Shown one piece after another: positions 10,801 to 22,148 of a DNA stretch of 64,000 nucleotides; the first letter of the stretch is position 1; the number at the start of each line of letters is the position of its first letter. The notes under the pieces are model-generated. The model did no database searches. It saw only the letters and a list, made by a program, of their open reading frames with translations, and was not told the DNA's origin. Source of the stretch: Diphasiastrum complanatum (taxonomy: Eukaryota > Streptophyta > Lycopodiopsida > Lycopodiales > Lycopodiaceae); assembly GCA_029204225.1 (NCBI GenBank), contig CM055093.1, positions 47,626,354 to 47,690,353 on the forward strand, given 5' to 3'. A program made the position numbers and the translations under genes.

Positions 10801-12600
10801 AGAAGATCAAGCATTGGATAACAAGAAGCACAAATGGAGGAAGCTGCTCAAGCTGCACATCAATCGACAGCTCCTCACGACACTGCACCAAAAAAAGATC
10901 AACATGCGAACGCACCGCAAGGTTCACCACACAGATCAGATGTGAACGTGCAACTACACCATCGGGAAGAATCATTCCACATGGCAGAACCTGAAGCCCC
11001 AAGGACGGAACTACTGACGAGCATCTTATCCAGCAGGATGAATATCTCTATTGGAGAGTTCCTTTGACTTTCACCTCAAGCAAAGGATGTCTTGTCAGAT
11101 TGGTTGAACATTGAATCAAACATACCTTCCAAAGAACCAAAATTTGCACCGATTTTGAAGAAGCCAACAATGTTCTGAACGTAGGAGCAGCTTGGGAAAG
11201 TGAGTAGCACAATATAACTCTTCCTATCAAGCACAAACTCTTTGGAGAAGAAGCTGCTGTTGTAGATGGAGGATCGGGTGTCAACCTTATCTCCACTACT
11301 TTGTATGAGAAGTGAAATCTACAAGGTCTGAAAGCTGCCAAGTTCGCCATCAAACTGGCTGATCAATCATGTGGGCGGCCAAAGGGGATTGTAGAAGACA
11401 TTCCAGTCAAGATAGCAGGGGTACAATTTGTCATCACATTTGTGGTGATGGACATTTCTGAAACACCCACTGCCTATCGAGTTTTGTTGGGACGACCTTG
11501 GTTACAAATTTTACAGTTAGTTCATGATTGGGGGACTGGCAAAATCACATTTGAGAATAGAGAGCGGGCACTAAAGGTGGATCCCTCCACATGGGCGGTG
11601 AAGCCTGTACCACCCAAAGTTGATGACGCTTCTTCCACAACGGACCATAGCATTGATCGTTTGAAACCTTCAATGGGTGTTCATTATGATTCACAAACAG
11701 ATACCGTGTTGTGGATGGATGCATTGCCAACTATTGACTGTATGGCTGGGCATACATGTCATCCAGATCCAGATTTAGATTCAGAACCCAGCAAATTACC
11801 ACCGAGAGGATTCACCCTTGACACGCCTATCTCATATGGGGTGAACATGATAAACGTAGCATGGCTGTCATCGGAACCTATTTCGGAACCTGTTGAAGAT
11901 GATTTAGTTTCTTGGCAACATGCATTGTCCTATGACAAGGAAGCTGAGCTAACAGATGAGCAGATCCTACACCACATGGATTCTACGCGTTATGGAGTTC
12001 AACGAATACCAGCTCAACTGCCTCAGAAATCTCAACATGCTAAAGTCTCCAAGATGCCACCACCGAAAGCACCTATACCAAAGAAAAATCAATAAATGCA
12101 AAGATACAATCAGGTGATCAAGTGGAGAGATTTACCCAAAGAGGCTATAGCAACACTGGATGAAGACATTCGGAACCATGTGGCGAATGTTAAAGAACCT
12201 CAACAGAAGATAACGAGCAAAGAAGCAGCAACAACCAACAACAATATACAAGGCAAAAAGAAAGTTGCTAAATCGCATGCTCAAGGGTCATCCGACCAAG
12301 CTTCGACATCAGCTTTAGGAATGTCAGAAGAAATGCACAAGATATCACTCACCAATCATGCTAAGATCAACCTTTTGAAGGAATAAACGAGTAAGGCACC
12401 AGTCCATGATGTGCCAGAAAACTTCAAGAGTTATACCTTGGATGATGTGGTGATCATGATGCCGAAAGCACAACGGGAACCTGATGCAAATCAGAAAAAA
12501 GAAGAACAAGTCTATGAGGGACCGACTCGCACTCAACCGATGAATCTAGCAGAGCCAGGAGATGAAGACAAAATTGTTCACTCAACATGGAAAAAGTCAA
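10801..12600 (+). pseudogene. Ty3/gypsy protease and linker to reverse transcriptase, decayed
   Basis: An aspartic-protease core is readable near 11255-11310 (AVVDGGSGVNLISTTLYEK, with the D-G/S-G active-site motif), followed by a stop and then AIKLADQSCGRPKG and the family landmark YRVLLGRPWLQ near 11475. Downstream is a long charged linker (RGFTLDTPISYGVNMINVAW) and NFKSYTLDDVVIMMPKAQRE, matching the pro-RT linker of the gypsy fragment at 22.9-23.6 kb. The frame then reaches STWKKSSAQMQ, just before where RT should start, and is cut off. Multiple stops and frameshifts make it non-functional. Confidence 0.75.
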
Positions 12601-12821
12601 GTGCACAAATGCAAGGAAGAATCAAGACTCTTCAATTCACCTTGGAAGAGATCAAGATAAAAAAAGCTCTATCTTGGATATGGTGATAGATTATGTCATC
12701 ATCTTTGGGGGCCCATTAGTCATATTCTAAACTTGAATATGATTCATTTTTTATGCTAAGATCAGGTCTTAGAATTGTATATAGATACATTATTGTTTCC
12801 AAGGCTAGATTTGAGGAGGAG
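12601..12821 (+). pseudogene. 3' tail of the LTR-G element: LSWIW terminus and purine tract
   Basis: The reading frame ends KIKKALSWIW at 12686. The same terminus occurs in the LTR-A element (NIKEALSWIW, ending at 59305 on the minus strand) and, in a shifted frame, in element D (KEILSWIW near 36491-36517). It is followed by about 135 bp and a purine tract (GAGGAGGAG, 12814-12821 region) next to LTR-G. So this is the native 3' end of the copia-like element, fused to the captured gypsy segment somewhere near 12600-12640. Confidence 0.7.
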
Positions 12822-13508
12822 TGTGAAAAATAGCCTATTTTGGCAAATCTAGCCATGTAGAACTTTGTAAATATTGTGTATAATTGGGTTCCACACATAA
12901 AAAGCCAAGATGCCACATGGCAACCCACTTATAATATAGGTTAGGTCAAGTCAAGAGAGTTGTTCATGTCTATTTGGTGGTCATCCCTACTTTAGGACCT
13001 ACACCTAAGTTTAAGGTGAAAAATTGACCAACTACCTACCTACCAAGCATAACTCTAGGATCTAGGCTAGGGTTTCATTTTAGGGCAAGAAGAGTGAGTT
13101 AACTTTCTTATTACATGCTGGAAATCCAACTAACTTCAAGAAGGAAGTCGAATTTGCTATGAATTCCAAGCTCCCATAGTGAGAAGATAGAATATTTCTG
13201 GAGCTCATTGGCAATCTCAAGCTAGTTCACTATGTACATTGAGTTTTTGTGATCCAAATGCAACCAAATCAATTTTTACTTGTTTCTTAGCTTGAATGCT
13301 GTACTACAGCCTATAGTACACAATGTGTGGGCTTGGATTTCAATGTTGATCAATGCTTTTGATTGTTAATGCTTGTTGTTTGTCAAATTGCCAATCTAGA
13401 TCAACTTTTTTGTTTCTAATTTTTTGATAGATTGTTAAGCAAGCATCCAATCACTCTTGTGGATCTTTTGTAGATCCATTTATGGTCCTAAAGTACAGTA
13501 CTTTTACA
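12822..13508 (+). repeat. LTR-G, right copy
   Basis: 687 bp, TGTGAAAAATAGCC...GTACTTTTACA, preceded by the purine tract GAGGAGGAG and followed by TTCGT, the near-match of the 5-bp target duplication beside the left copy. It therefore is the 3' LTR of the element inserted in the gypsy RT gene. Confidence 0.88.
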
Positions 13509-15580
13509 TTCGTTACCCAGGATGGATGACCTTGTAGAACGCTTTGATGGAGCTCAATATTTCACCAAAATAGATCTTAGGACATGGTACCATCAAATAA
13601 GAATTAAGGCAGAAGATGTCCAAAAGAGAGGATTTCTCTTTAGATTTGGTCATTCTGAGTTCTTAGTATCGCCATTCGGGTTAATAAATGCTCCAGCAAC
13701 ATTCCAGCAAATGATGGACGCTTTGTTTTGTCCATATTTGGGGAAGTTTGTGGTAGTATTCCTAGATGATATTCTCGTCTACAATAAGACCTTTATGGAA
13801 CACATAGAACACTTGAGAATTGTCTTGATAAAACTCCAGTAGGAATTACTCTACGCTAAAGAGTCCAAGTGTGAATTCTTTAAGCAAGAGTTGCTCTATC
13901 TCGATCATAAAATCATTGTTAATGGAATCAAGATTGACGAGGATTAAAACAAGATAGTGATTGAATGGCCAATTCTAGAAACTGTGAGACAAGTTAAATC
14001 ATTTTTTAAAGGATTTATAGTATTTTTCAGAAGATTTATTGAGGATTATGCTAAGATAACAGCTCCGCTCAATAATCTCACAAAAGGGATTGTTAATGAC
14101 AAAAAAAGAGGAATCAACCTAGTCCACCTGTTGTTTGGAACGAGAAATTGAATCAGTGTTTTGAGGAACTTATCTGGTTGTTTCAGCTCCCTGTTACAAA
14201 TTGCAAATCCAGACTTATCTTACGTCGTGAGAACTGACGCAAGTGATATTGCAATTGGAGCTGTCCTATTACAAATGGATAGGCCACTAGTGTCTAAAAG
14301 CAAAAAATTCATTGGTCCTCAGTTGCATTATACTATGCAAGAAAAGAAATTGTTTGCAGTAATCCATGCACTTAAAACCTGGAGACACTACTTGTATGGT
14401 AGTAAGTATTTAGTGTATACAGATCACTAGCCTTTTAAGTATTTTTGTAATTAACATGATTTTTGGGGGAGGAAAACTTGATGGGCTGAATTGATGCATG
14501 AATTTGATCATGAAATCCATTACTGAAGAGACAGCTCTAATCAAATTGCAGATGCTCTTAGTCGGATCGGTGAACTGAACGAGTTCTCATTCACCCATAT
14601 TTTCACTAATCTATATCTTTTGTTGAGAGAAAAATATGAAACAGATTCCCATTTTGGTCTTATTTGGAACATTGTTCAGACCAAAAGAAATGTGGCTATT
14701 GTTGAGTCGAGTTCACAGGGGACTCAACTAACAAAGAAAGATAAGAAGATTGTGAGACAGTTTACCATTCAAGATGGATTGATATTTTGGAATGGGAAAG
14801 TTTGTGTACTTGGGAGTGAGAAGCTCAAATGCAAGATTTTGTTTGAATGTCATGACATACCATGTGCAGGACATCCCGGTATACACAAGACTCTAGATTT
14901 GGTTAAAAAGAAGTTTTATTGGCCAAAACTCAAACCATATATCAAGTCACATGTGATTAAATGCAAGCCCTGTCAACTAGCGAAGGCTGAATGCCATAAG
15001 GCTGGTGGTTTATTGCATCTGTTAGATATTTCTAATAAGAGATGAGAAAACATATTTATGGATTTTGTAGTTGAACTTCTGAATACCCAATAACAAAATG
15101 ATTTTATTTGGATTGTAGTGGATCGATTAACTATGTTAGCTGCTTTTATACCAGTTAAGTCAACTATAAAGGCTTCTGAATTAGCCTAGATCTTTGTTGA
15201 AAGATTACTTTGGTTCCTTAGTTTAACTTCTTCTGATCATCATGAATCAGATGGTCAGACAAAAAGGACTAGTTAGACTATGGAAGATATTTTGAGGACA
15301 TATGTTTCTCACATGCAATCTCACTGGGAAGATTACATCCCACTGATTGAGTTTGCAATAGTAGAAAACATTATGCTATAGGTTACAGTCCTTTTATGCT
15401 TATGTATGGTTTTCAACCTAGATCTTTGATAAATGTGGAGACGAAATTTGTTAAAATCTAGAAGGTTGCTGATTTCTTGCATGATATGCAAGAAATGTTG
15501 CAAGTGGCTAAGGATAGTATCAGTAGTGCTCAAGATAAAGCTAAACACTATACCAATCTTAAGAGATCTCCCAGAGATTT
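13509..15580 (+). pseudogene. Ty3/gypsy RT (C-terminal part), RNase H and integrase, decayed
   Basis: Downstream half of the interrupted gene. RT motifs: MDDLVERFDGAQYFTKIDLR (13522 on), FRFGHSEFLVSPFGLINAPA, and the catalytic FLDD box (VVVFLDDILVYN). RNase H: DASDIAIGAVLLQMDR with the later TDH. Integrase: the HHCC zinc finger (HPGIHKTLD...CKPCQLAKAEC) near 14870-14985, then a core with stops (FMDFVVELLN, WIVVDRLTMLAAFIP) and a late ARSPRDF-like tail. In-frame stops and frameshifts (about 13840, 13945, 14150, 14430, 15045, 15190) show long decay. It is cut at 15581 by LTR-B sequence. Confidence 0.85.
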
Positions 15581-16135
15581 TGTGAGAGATTTCAACTAGT
15601 TTAGTCTAGTTTATTCATATTTTGGTTAATTGTCAATAAGAGGCCAAAACTCATTTTAGACTTAGAGACAAACTTTTTGAAGTTATATTAGTTTAAAATA
15701 CATTCAATAAACACTTTTGGAAAGTGTGGGAAAGCTGGTAGTCGAGTTTGAGAGAGATTCAAATTTGAACTTTGGGTACATTGAATCTAGACCCAAAAAT
15801 AGTAGGGTTTACATTTTGGAGGGAAAGCCAAGTGGCCAAATAGGGTTTGGAAACTCTATAAAAGGATGTAACTCGTGGACAGACACATCTTCTCTCTTCT
15901 ATCTCTCATTTCATCATTATACATGGTTCTCTTTGGGTTCTACTACTCATTGGTGCACTATCTTGGTGTTATCTTGCAATTCTATGTGTAGAATGACTAT
16001 TTATTGTTATTTTCGGTTACACATGTGTGAAATACAGTAGGGTACTGTAGTTGTACGGACAGAAAACATATTTTATGTTTTGGTTCATGTTTGATCAATA
16101 TCTCTTAGAGTTTGCATCTTGTGAAGATGTGTATT
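15581..16135 (+). repeat. LTR-B fragment
   Basis: Begins TGTGAGAGATTTCAACTAGT and follows LTR-B at 42787-43412 and the reverse complement of 58411-59060 (shared GTGTGGGAAAG, TAGGGTTT, ATAAAAGGATGTAACTC and TATACATGGTTCTCT blocks). It includes a TATAAAAGG box near 15858. Its last ~60-80 bp, the primer site and the internal region are missing where the gypsy LTR begins. The exact end is uncertain by about 10 bp. Confidence 0.8.
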
Positions 16136-17349
16136 TATTAAACAACGAATATACATCCGAATGAAGCAATATATATTCACATAAGAAGACAAGAGCTGGA
16201 TACATTTATAATGAAGGGACCTGCCTATATTTTTCGCGACATACTAAATATCACATATAAAGGACAAGTCCTCAGCAATGAAGCGACATCTACAACAACC
16301 CTTAAATAAAGACACTTACATGAAACGACTCGATCCGAATCGACAATTCTAACTATAGTAATCTAAACTCAGGGTTAGATACATCTTTGCGGTATAATCT
16401 ACATACGTGTCAGATATATATTGGTTAACCTTATTCAGTAAAGCGACACGCCTCTAATTTATAAAGACGTGATTGTTCGCTCTGAAGATGATAAAGAGAA
16501 GACACGATTCAGTCTTACTCACCAGGAGATATAGTTTATGTATTCGCTGAGAGATAAAAGTTTATGTACTTGTGAGAGATCTTCTGAAGTACTCTAACAA
16601 TCTTTCTTATATAAATCTATCTATGGTCAGACAGTTGCATAAGCACATTACAGTCTATGTTGTGTATCCGTAAAAGTGTTCTAACGAACTGTCTTAAAAC
16701 TAACTTATTCGTTCATTCAAATATTTGTTCGACACTCGAATACTTGTTCGATACCCGAATAACGTTTATCATCAGAAGTCTATCTCAGTCATCGATAGAA
16801 AAGTATGTATACAACTGAATTGATAGTCCCTGTCTGAAGAATTGAGATAAGATATCTGTATTCTGAATATCTCCGAACATATGTTTCTAACATATTCGAA
16901 GATTATACAAGAGATTTAACTCTGAGGAGAACACTAGTTGTTGAGGACTACTGTTTGACTTTTGTTAATCCAAGAATAAGATTAACTTTGATCACTGATG
17001 AACGAATACATCGAAATCAATCCGAATTCTTGCCGACACCTTAATCAGATAGAGTGGAGTACATTCGTACTACTCTGATAACAATTCTCTTGTAGAATGC
17101 CAATTCTTCGATTCGAAAGAGAAGACTGATATTCCAATTTTAAACATTCATTTATCCATTAAGTAATACTGGTTACTTAACCCAAATGTCTGTTTGACAA
17201 CCAGACTAATTCTCCATTTTATATCATACGAATAAGTCAGAACAATATCAACATTATACCATAAAGAAGCTATCCTCTTGGGGATTCGACATTAAATACT
17301 ACAAAACTATACCAAATACAATTGGTATACCACGACATAAACCAAATTT
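16136..17349 (+). repeat. Tat/Athila-like gypsy LTR and 5' flank, left copy
   Basis: About 1.2 kb leading to the primer site at 17350, rich in the tetranucleotide TCGA and CGAA-type words unlike its neighbours. The part from 16625 on is duplicated in inverted orientation at 22149-22873. A TATATAAAT-type promoter box lies near 16610. The true left end of the LTR is not certain because LTR-B sequence precedes it and no target duplication is seen. Confidence 0.6.
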
Positions 17350-17367
17350 TGGCGCCGTTGCCGGGGA
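17350..17367 (+). promoter_or_regulatory. Gypsy primer-binding site
   Basis: TGGCGCCGTTGCCGGGGA, the primer site typical of plant Tat/Athila gypsy elements. It marks the start of the internal region of the left copy. Confidence 0.9.
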
Positions 17368-17425
17368 TAGCCAAAAACAAACATGTTGATATAAAACTGA
17401 CAAAATCATCGTCATTAATAAGTAT

Positions 17426-18405
17426 ATGTCAGACAGAGCTTCCCGACTCGAAAGATATCGAAAGATTCGAGAAGATTTTTTCAGAAATTTATCTGGAAGT
17501 TCTGATAGAGCTGAAACTTATTCGGATTTGTTAAAACCAGTTGCCAAACTAAAACCGAATATGGAAGGCCCTGCACCCCGACTTTCTTCAGTTTCGAAGA
17601 TCAGATACGATTATTTCAAAGGAACAACCTCAGATGATGCGGACAGTTATGTTTCGCAGTTCGAATCAATTGCGAACGCGAATAATGAAGGTTCGGAGGC
17701 GGACAAACTGAGGATTTTTTCCCGGTCTTCTCAGAAAACAAGCACGCATATGGTACAGCCAAGTCGAACCAGGACGAGTGGCTACCTGGTTGCTGCTGAA
17801 AGATGCGTTTCTACACCAATTCAAAGAAATTGGTTATTCATCCAGAGTACTCGGCAGACTCAACAACATAGAGAAGAAGAGTCGAGAATCTCTGAGAAGG
17901 TATACTCGTAAGGTCAAGAATCTTATTGGAAAACTAACTGGAGTATACCCCGTTGCGATGCAGATTGAATGGTTTCTGTCAGGTTTACCACCGAGTATAA
18001 ATCGATACTGCAGACAAGGTGATACGATCACCTTAGCAGCAGTCATTGCAAGTGCTGAAAACTATGAGACTTCTAAGCTTGCTCAGAAGAGAAAATCAAC
18101 TAGACGAAGTCGAAAGTCTAAGCATGTTTCCAGTGGCAGTGAAGAGGATTCGAAGTCTGAATCCAGTTCCAGTTCCTCCAGTTCAGAATCCGAATTACAC
18201 GACTCATCCGACTCTGAGACTGATGAGAGAGAACGAAGTAGTAAACGAAAACCCAAACGAAAGGACGATAAAAATTCGGACATGAAGCCAACAACATCAA
18301 AGGTCGAAAAGATTTGGAGGAGAGATCTTGCAGATATTAACAAAAAATTCAACGATCTAAAAGTTCAGATTTCAGAGGTTGCTGACAAGAGACCGAAATC
18401 ATCTT
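17426..18405 (+). pseudogene. Tat-like gypsy gag, truncated left copy
   Basis: The frame starts MSDRASRLERYRKIREDFF, reads a central gag domain in two frames (ISKIRYDYFKGTTSDDADSY-type, then ATWLLLKDAFLHQFKEIGYS, RRYTRKVKNLIGKLTGVYP, QIEWFLSGLPPSINRYC), then a Ser/Asp-rich basic-acidic tail (SESSSSSSSSESELHDSS). One frameshift lies near 17730-17780 and is shared with the right copy, so it predates the duplication. The frame ends where the inverted-repeat arm ends, just before the zinc knuckles that the right copy retains. Confidence 0.85.
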
Positions 18406-18475
18406 GAGTTTGTATAGTTTATATTGAATTGTTTATATTGTACAGTTTATCTTGAGTTTGTACAGTTTACAAATA
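18406..18475. repeat. Junction at the inner end of the inverted repeat, short direct repeat
   Basis: Between the left arm and the minus-strand polymerase sequence there are two copies of TTGAGTTTGTA(T/C)AGTTTA (from about 18404 and 18453), separated by a related TTTATATTGTACAGTTTA. This AT-rich short-repeat filler marks the junction of the two opposed copies. Confidence 0.7.
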
Positions 18476-19860
18476 TTCTTAATTGATTATCAGCACCAAG
18501 TTTATACAGGATATTATTGATAATTGTATATGGTGCAACTTTGTATTGAAACACTGTTTTCTTCTCCAAGTCATATCCATCAGGGTATATCCGATCTTTG
18601 AGATAATCAATAATATCAGAATAAAAAGAATTCGATGAAGATAAATCGAACAAATTTTCATCTGGGAAATCGTCATTCAATGGGTTTTCAATTTTTCCAG
18701 TGCTAATTCGTGAAAGGTAATCCGCATTGGTATGGTATTTCCCTTGGCGAAGTTCAACTGTATAAGTGAATTCTTGTAATAATAGAACCCAGCGAGCTAT
18801 TCATCCTGATAAATCTGGTTTGTTTACTAGATATTTCAGAGCATAGTGATCCACATAGAAAATAAAAGCATACCCCAGCAAATAATGCCGAAATTTCTTA
18901 ACTGTAAATATCATTCCAAGTGCTTCTCGTTCTGTCGCCGAATAATTCTTCTCCGAAGAACTGAGTTGTCGACTAGCATAATATATTGGATAGTCTTTCT
19001 TCCGTTCGTCCTTCTGGCTTAGACATACCCCAATAGCGAATGCTGACACATCCACATAACAATGAAATATAATTGACCAATTAGGTGGTCTTAAGATCGG
19101 TGCATTGATCAGTTTCTGTTTGAGATTTTCGAAAGCTTTTTGGTGTTCTTCTGTCCAAAGATACACCACTTCCTTCTTTAATAATTGAGTAAGTGCTGCA
19201 GATATTGAGGCATGATTCTGGATAAACCTTCGATAATAACCGACATGTCCCAAAAAGGCTCGAAGTTCGCGAAGATTTGTTGGTATAAGCAAATTCCGTA
19301 TTACTTCGATTTTATCTTTGTCGACCTCGATCCCTCGATTGGATATTCTGTGTCCTAGAAGAATGCCTTCTCTCATTCCAAAGAAACATTTTTCGGGATG
19401 GAGTGACAGACAAGTGTCTCGACACTTGTGTAAGGTTAGCTTCAGTTTCTGGATATGAGATTTGCTATCGCTGTATACACAGATTTCGTCAATAAATATT
19501 TCGAGAAAAAATCGTAAAAACGCGGCAAAAATCAGCATCATAATTCGTTGAAAAGTCGCCGGCACATTACAGAGACCAAAGGGCATTCTATTGTAGGCAT
19601 AAGTGCCCCAATCGGTGGTGAATGTGGTTTTCGCTTTATCCTCCTTCCGCATTCTAACTTGATTATAGCCTGAAAAACCATCACAGAAACTATATCGTTC
19701 TTGTCCAGCTACCTGATCCAGAATAGAATCAGTGAATGGTAACGGATGATGATCTTTCTGTGTAGCTGCATTGAGCTTTCGAAAGTCCTGGCATATACGA
19801 ATCTTGCCAGTCTTCTTCTTTGGTACTATACACAGTAACGTTCTCCAGCTCTCCGACAGG
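18447..19860 (-). pseudogene. Tat-like gypsy reverse transcriptase and RNase H, decayed
   Basis: Minus-strand frames give RT (CQDFRKLNAATQKDHHPLPF, SFCDGFSGYNQVRMRKEDKA, YNRMPFGLCNVPATFQRIM), RNase H (YVDVSAFAIGVCLSQKD, YYASRQLSSSEKNYSATERE, FYVDHYALKYLV) and the linker toward integrase (YTIINNILYKLGADNQLRI), where it is cut. The catalytic box reads FIDE in place of FxDD, a change expected to abolish polymerase activity. Frame changes lie near 18800 and 19660-19730. It continues, on the minus strand, the gag-pro frame to its right. Confidence 0.88.
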
Positions 19861-22072
19861 CTTTCGTCGTGTTGAGTCTGCCAACTTGATATTTCGGTTG
19901 GTTGGTCGAATATCTGTCAAACCCAGAGCGTGAGCAGTTTCTTCAGTAATAATATTGACGCTCGAACCTGAATCAATCGGCACATGTTCGATTAAGCATC
20001 CCTCAATAGTAATGTCGATTTCCGGTGCGCCAAGATCTCCCAAATCAATAGATAATACTCCTAATTCTGGCAAGGGATTTCTTTTCTTCTTCTTTGGAGT
20101 AGAAAGTCCTTTTAACTGCCTGCGATAGTAAGTATTGTCTGCCAACAATTGTTCGAATGTGATATTTGGACGAAGAGAACCAATATCAGTTACGATATCG
20201 TAATCTTTCGTCTTCGATATGGGCTTGTCAATCATGGCTTCCGACAGTTTGGTTTTATGAATTGATTCGTTCCCTTCTTCGAATGTGACTTTCCTTTCTG
20301 TAGCTGCTCTTTGTAGTTCTTCTTCAATTATTTCTTTCGCTTCTGCAGATATATCTTTTGAAAACAAATTTTTAGCATTTCGATCATAGTCGGGATCATC
20401 TTTAATATCTTCTTTTGTTAGGGATTTATTCGTTCCCTTCTTCTTAGATGATTTTCTGCGTTTCTTCGAGGAACCTTTCGAGTTGGTTTTCGAGTCATCT
20501 TTCGAAGAACTCCTCGTATTTACTTTGAATATTGTTTCCATATCACTTGGCCAAGATTGGTCAGTTGTCCTCGTTGATTGGTTTTCCACAAGATCAATTT
20601 TTTGTATAACCGCATCTGCCGAAACTTTTCCTTTCGAGTCTACCATTGCAGCAGGTGTCGCTACATACTGGTATTTAGGTCTTGGCCTCTGTGGTTGGGG
20701 ACAATCAGGATATTTGTGGCCTGGTTCTTTACAATTCGAACAGAGAGGTACATACCCAATTGGCTTCCGTGGTTGCGGACAGTCTGGTGAAAAATGTCCT
20801 GGTTCTCCACAATTGTAACAATTGCCCAAAACTGGTCTTGAAAAATTCGAAGTCTTTGTTGTTGATGTTACAAATTCGGGTGGATTATATCTTTTCGGTC
20901 CGAATTTGGGGGTGGATTGCTGGAACGGTGTAGTCGTGCCTTGAACAAAATTTGTTGTTGTATCATTATTCTGAAAAATAAACAGCACCTCCTGTGTTGG
21001 ATCTTCAACGTAAGATATATTCACTGTTCTGCAATCTTCCTTCGAATGTCCTGATGCACCGCACCTCGTACACCATAGTCCTGAATTGGAAGAAGATGAT
21101 TTCGGTCTCTTGTCAGCAACCTCTGAAATCTGAACTTTTAGATCGTTGAATTTTTTGTTAATATCTGCAAGATCTCTCCTCCAAATCTTTTCGACCTTTG
21201 ATGTTGTTGGCTTCATGTCCGAATTTTTATCGTCCTTTCGTTTGGGTTTTCGTTTACTACTTCGTTCTCTCTCATCAGTCTCAGAGTCGGATGAGTCGTG
21301 TAATTCGGATTCTGAACTGGAGGAAGTGGAACTGGATTCAGACTTCGAATCCTCTTCACTGCCACTGGAAACATGCTTAGACTTTCGACTTCGTCTAGTT
21401 GATTTTCTCTTCTGAGCAAGCTTAGAAGTCTCATAGTTTTCAGCACTTGCAATGACTGCTGCTAAGGTGATCGTATCACCTTGTCTGCAGTATCGATTTA
21501 TACTCGGTGGTAAACCTGACAGAAACCATTCAATCTGCATCGCAACGGGGTATACTCCAGTTAGTTTTCCAATAAGATTCTTGACCTTACGAGTATACCT
21601 TCTCAGAGATTCTCGACTCTTCTTCTCTATGTTGTTGAGTCTGCCGAGTACTCTGGATGAATAACCAATTTCTCTGAATTGGTGTAGAAACGCATCTTTC
21701 AGCAGCAACCAGGTAGCCACTCGTCCTGGTTCGACTTGGCTGTACCATATGCGTGCTTGTTTTCTGAGAAGACCGGGAAAAAATCCTCAGTTTGTCCGCC
21801 TCCGAACCTTCATTATTCGCGTTCGCAATTGATTCGAACTGCGAAACATAACTGTCCGCATCATCTGAGGTTGTTCCTTTGAAATAATCGTATCTGATCT
21901 TCGAAATTGAAGAAAGTCGGGGTGCAGGGCCTTCCATATTCGGTTTTAGTTTGGCAACTGGTTTTAACAAATCCGAATAAGTTTCAGCTCTATCAGAACT
22001 TCCAGATAAATTTCTGAAAAAATCTTCTCGAATCTTTCGATATCTTTCGAGTCGGGAAGCTCTGTCTGACAT
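19729..22072 (-). pseudogene. Tat-like gypsy gag-protease
   Basis: Minus-strand gag as in the left copy, but longer: after the Ser-rich tail come three CCHC knuckles (CTRCGASGHSKEDC, CYNCGEPGHFSPDC, CSNCKEPGHKYPDC) and a Lys/Ser-rich stretch. A protease with the motif IDSGSSVNIITEETAHALG follows near 19950-20000. Just after GELENVTV the frame runs into RT sequence in the wrong phase, so the pro-RT spacer has been deleted and the fusion is out of frame. The gag frameshift near 21720 matches the one in the left copy. Confidence 0.87.
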
Positions 22073-22130
22073 ATACTTATTAATGACGATGATTTTGTCA
22101 ATTTTATATCAACATGTTTGTTTTTGGCTA

Positions 22131-22148
22131 TCCCCGGCAATGGCGCCA
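22131..22148 (-). promoter_or_regulatory. Gypsy primer-binding site, right copy
   Basis: On the minus strand this reads TGGCGCCATTGCCGGGGA, one base different from the left copy (A for G at position 9), so the two copies have diverged slightly. Confidence 0.9.

Larger units (their letters stand above)
16625..18405 (+). repeat. Left arm of a 1,781-bp inverted repeat
   Basis: Every landmark is at the mirror position of the right arm (21093-22873). For example the primer site starts at 17350 here and ends at 22148 there, and 17350 + 22148 = 16625 + 22873. So there are no net gaps. Only a handful of substitutions were seen, such as GTT versus ATT in the primer site and single-residue changes in gag. 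Confidence 0.92.
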
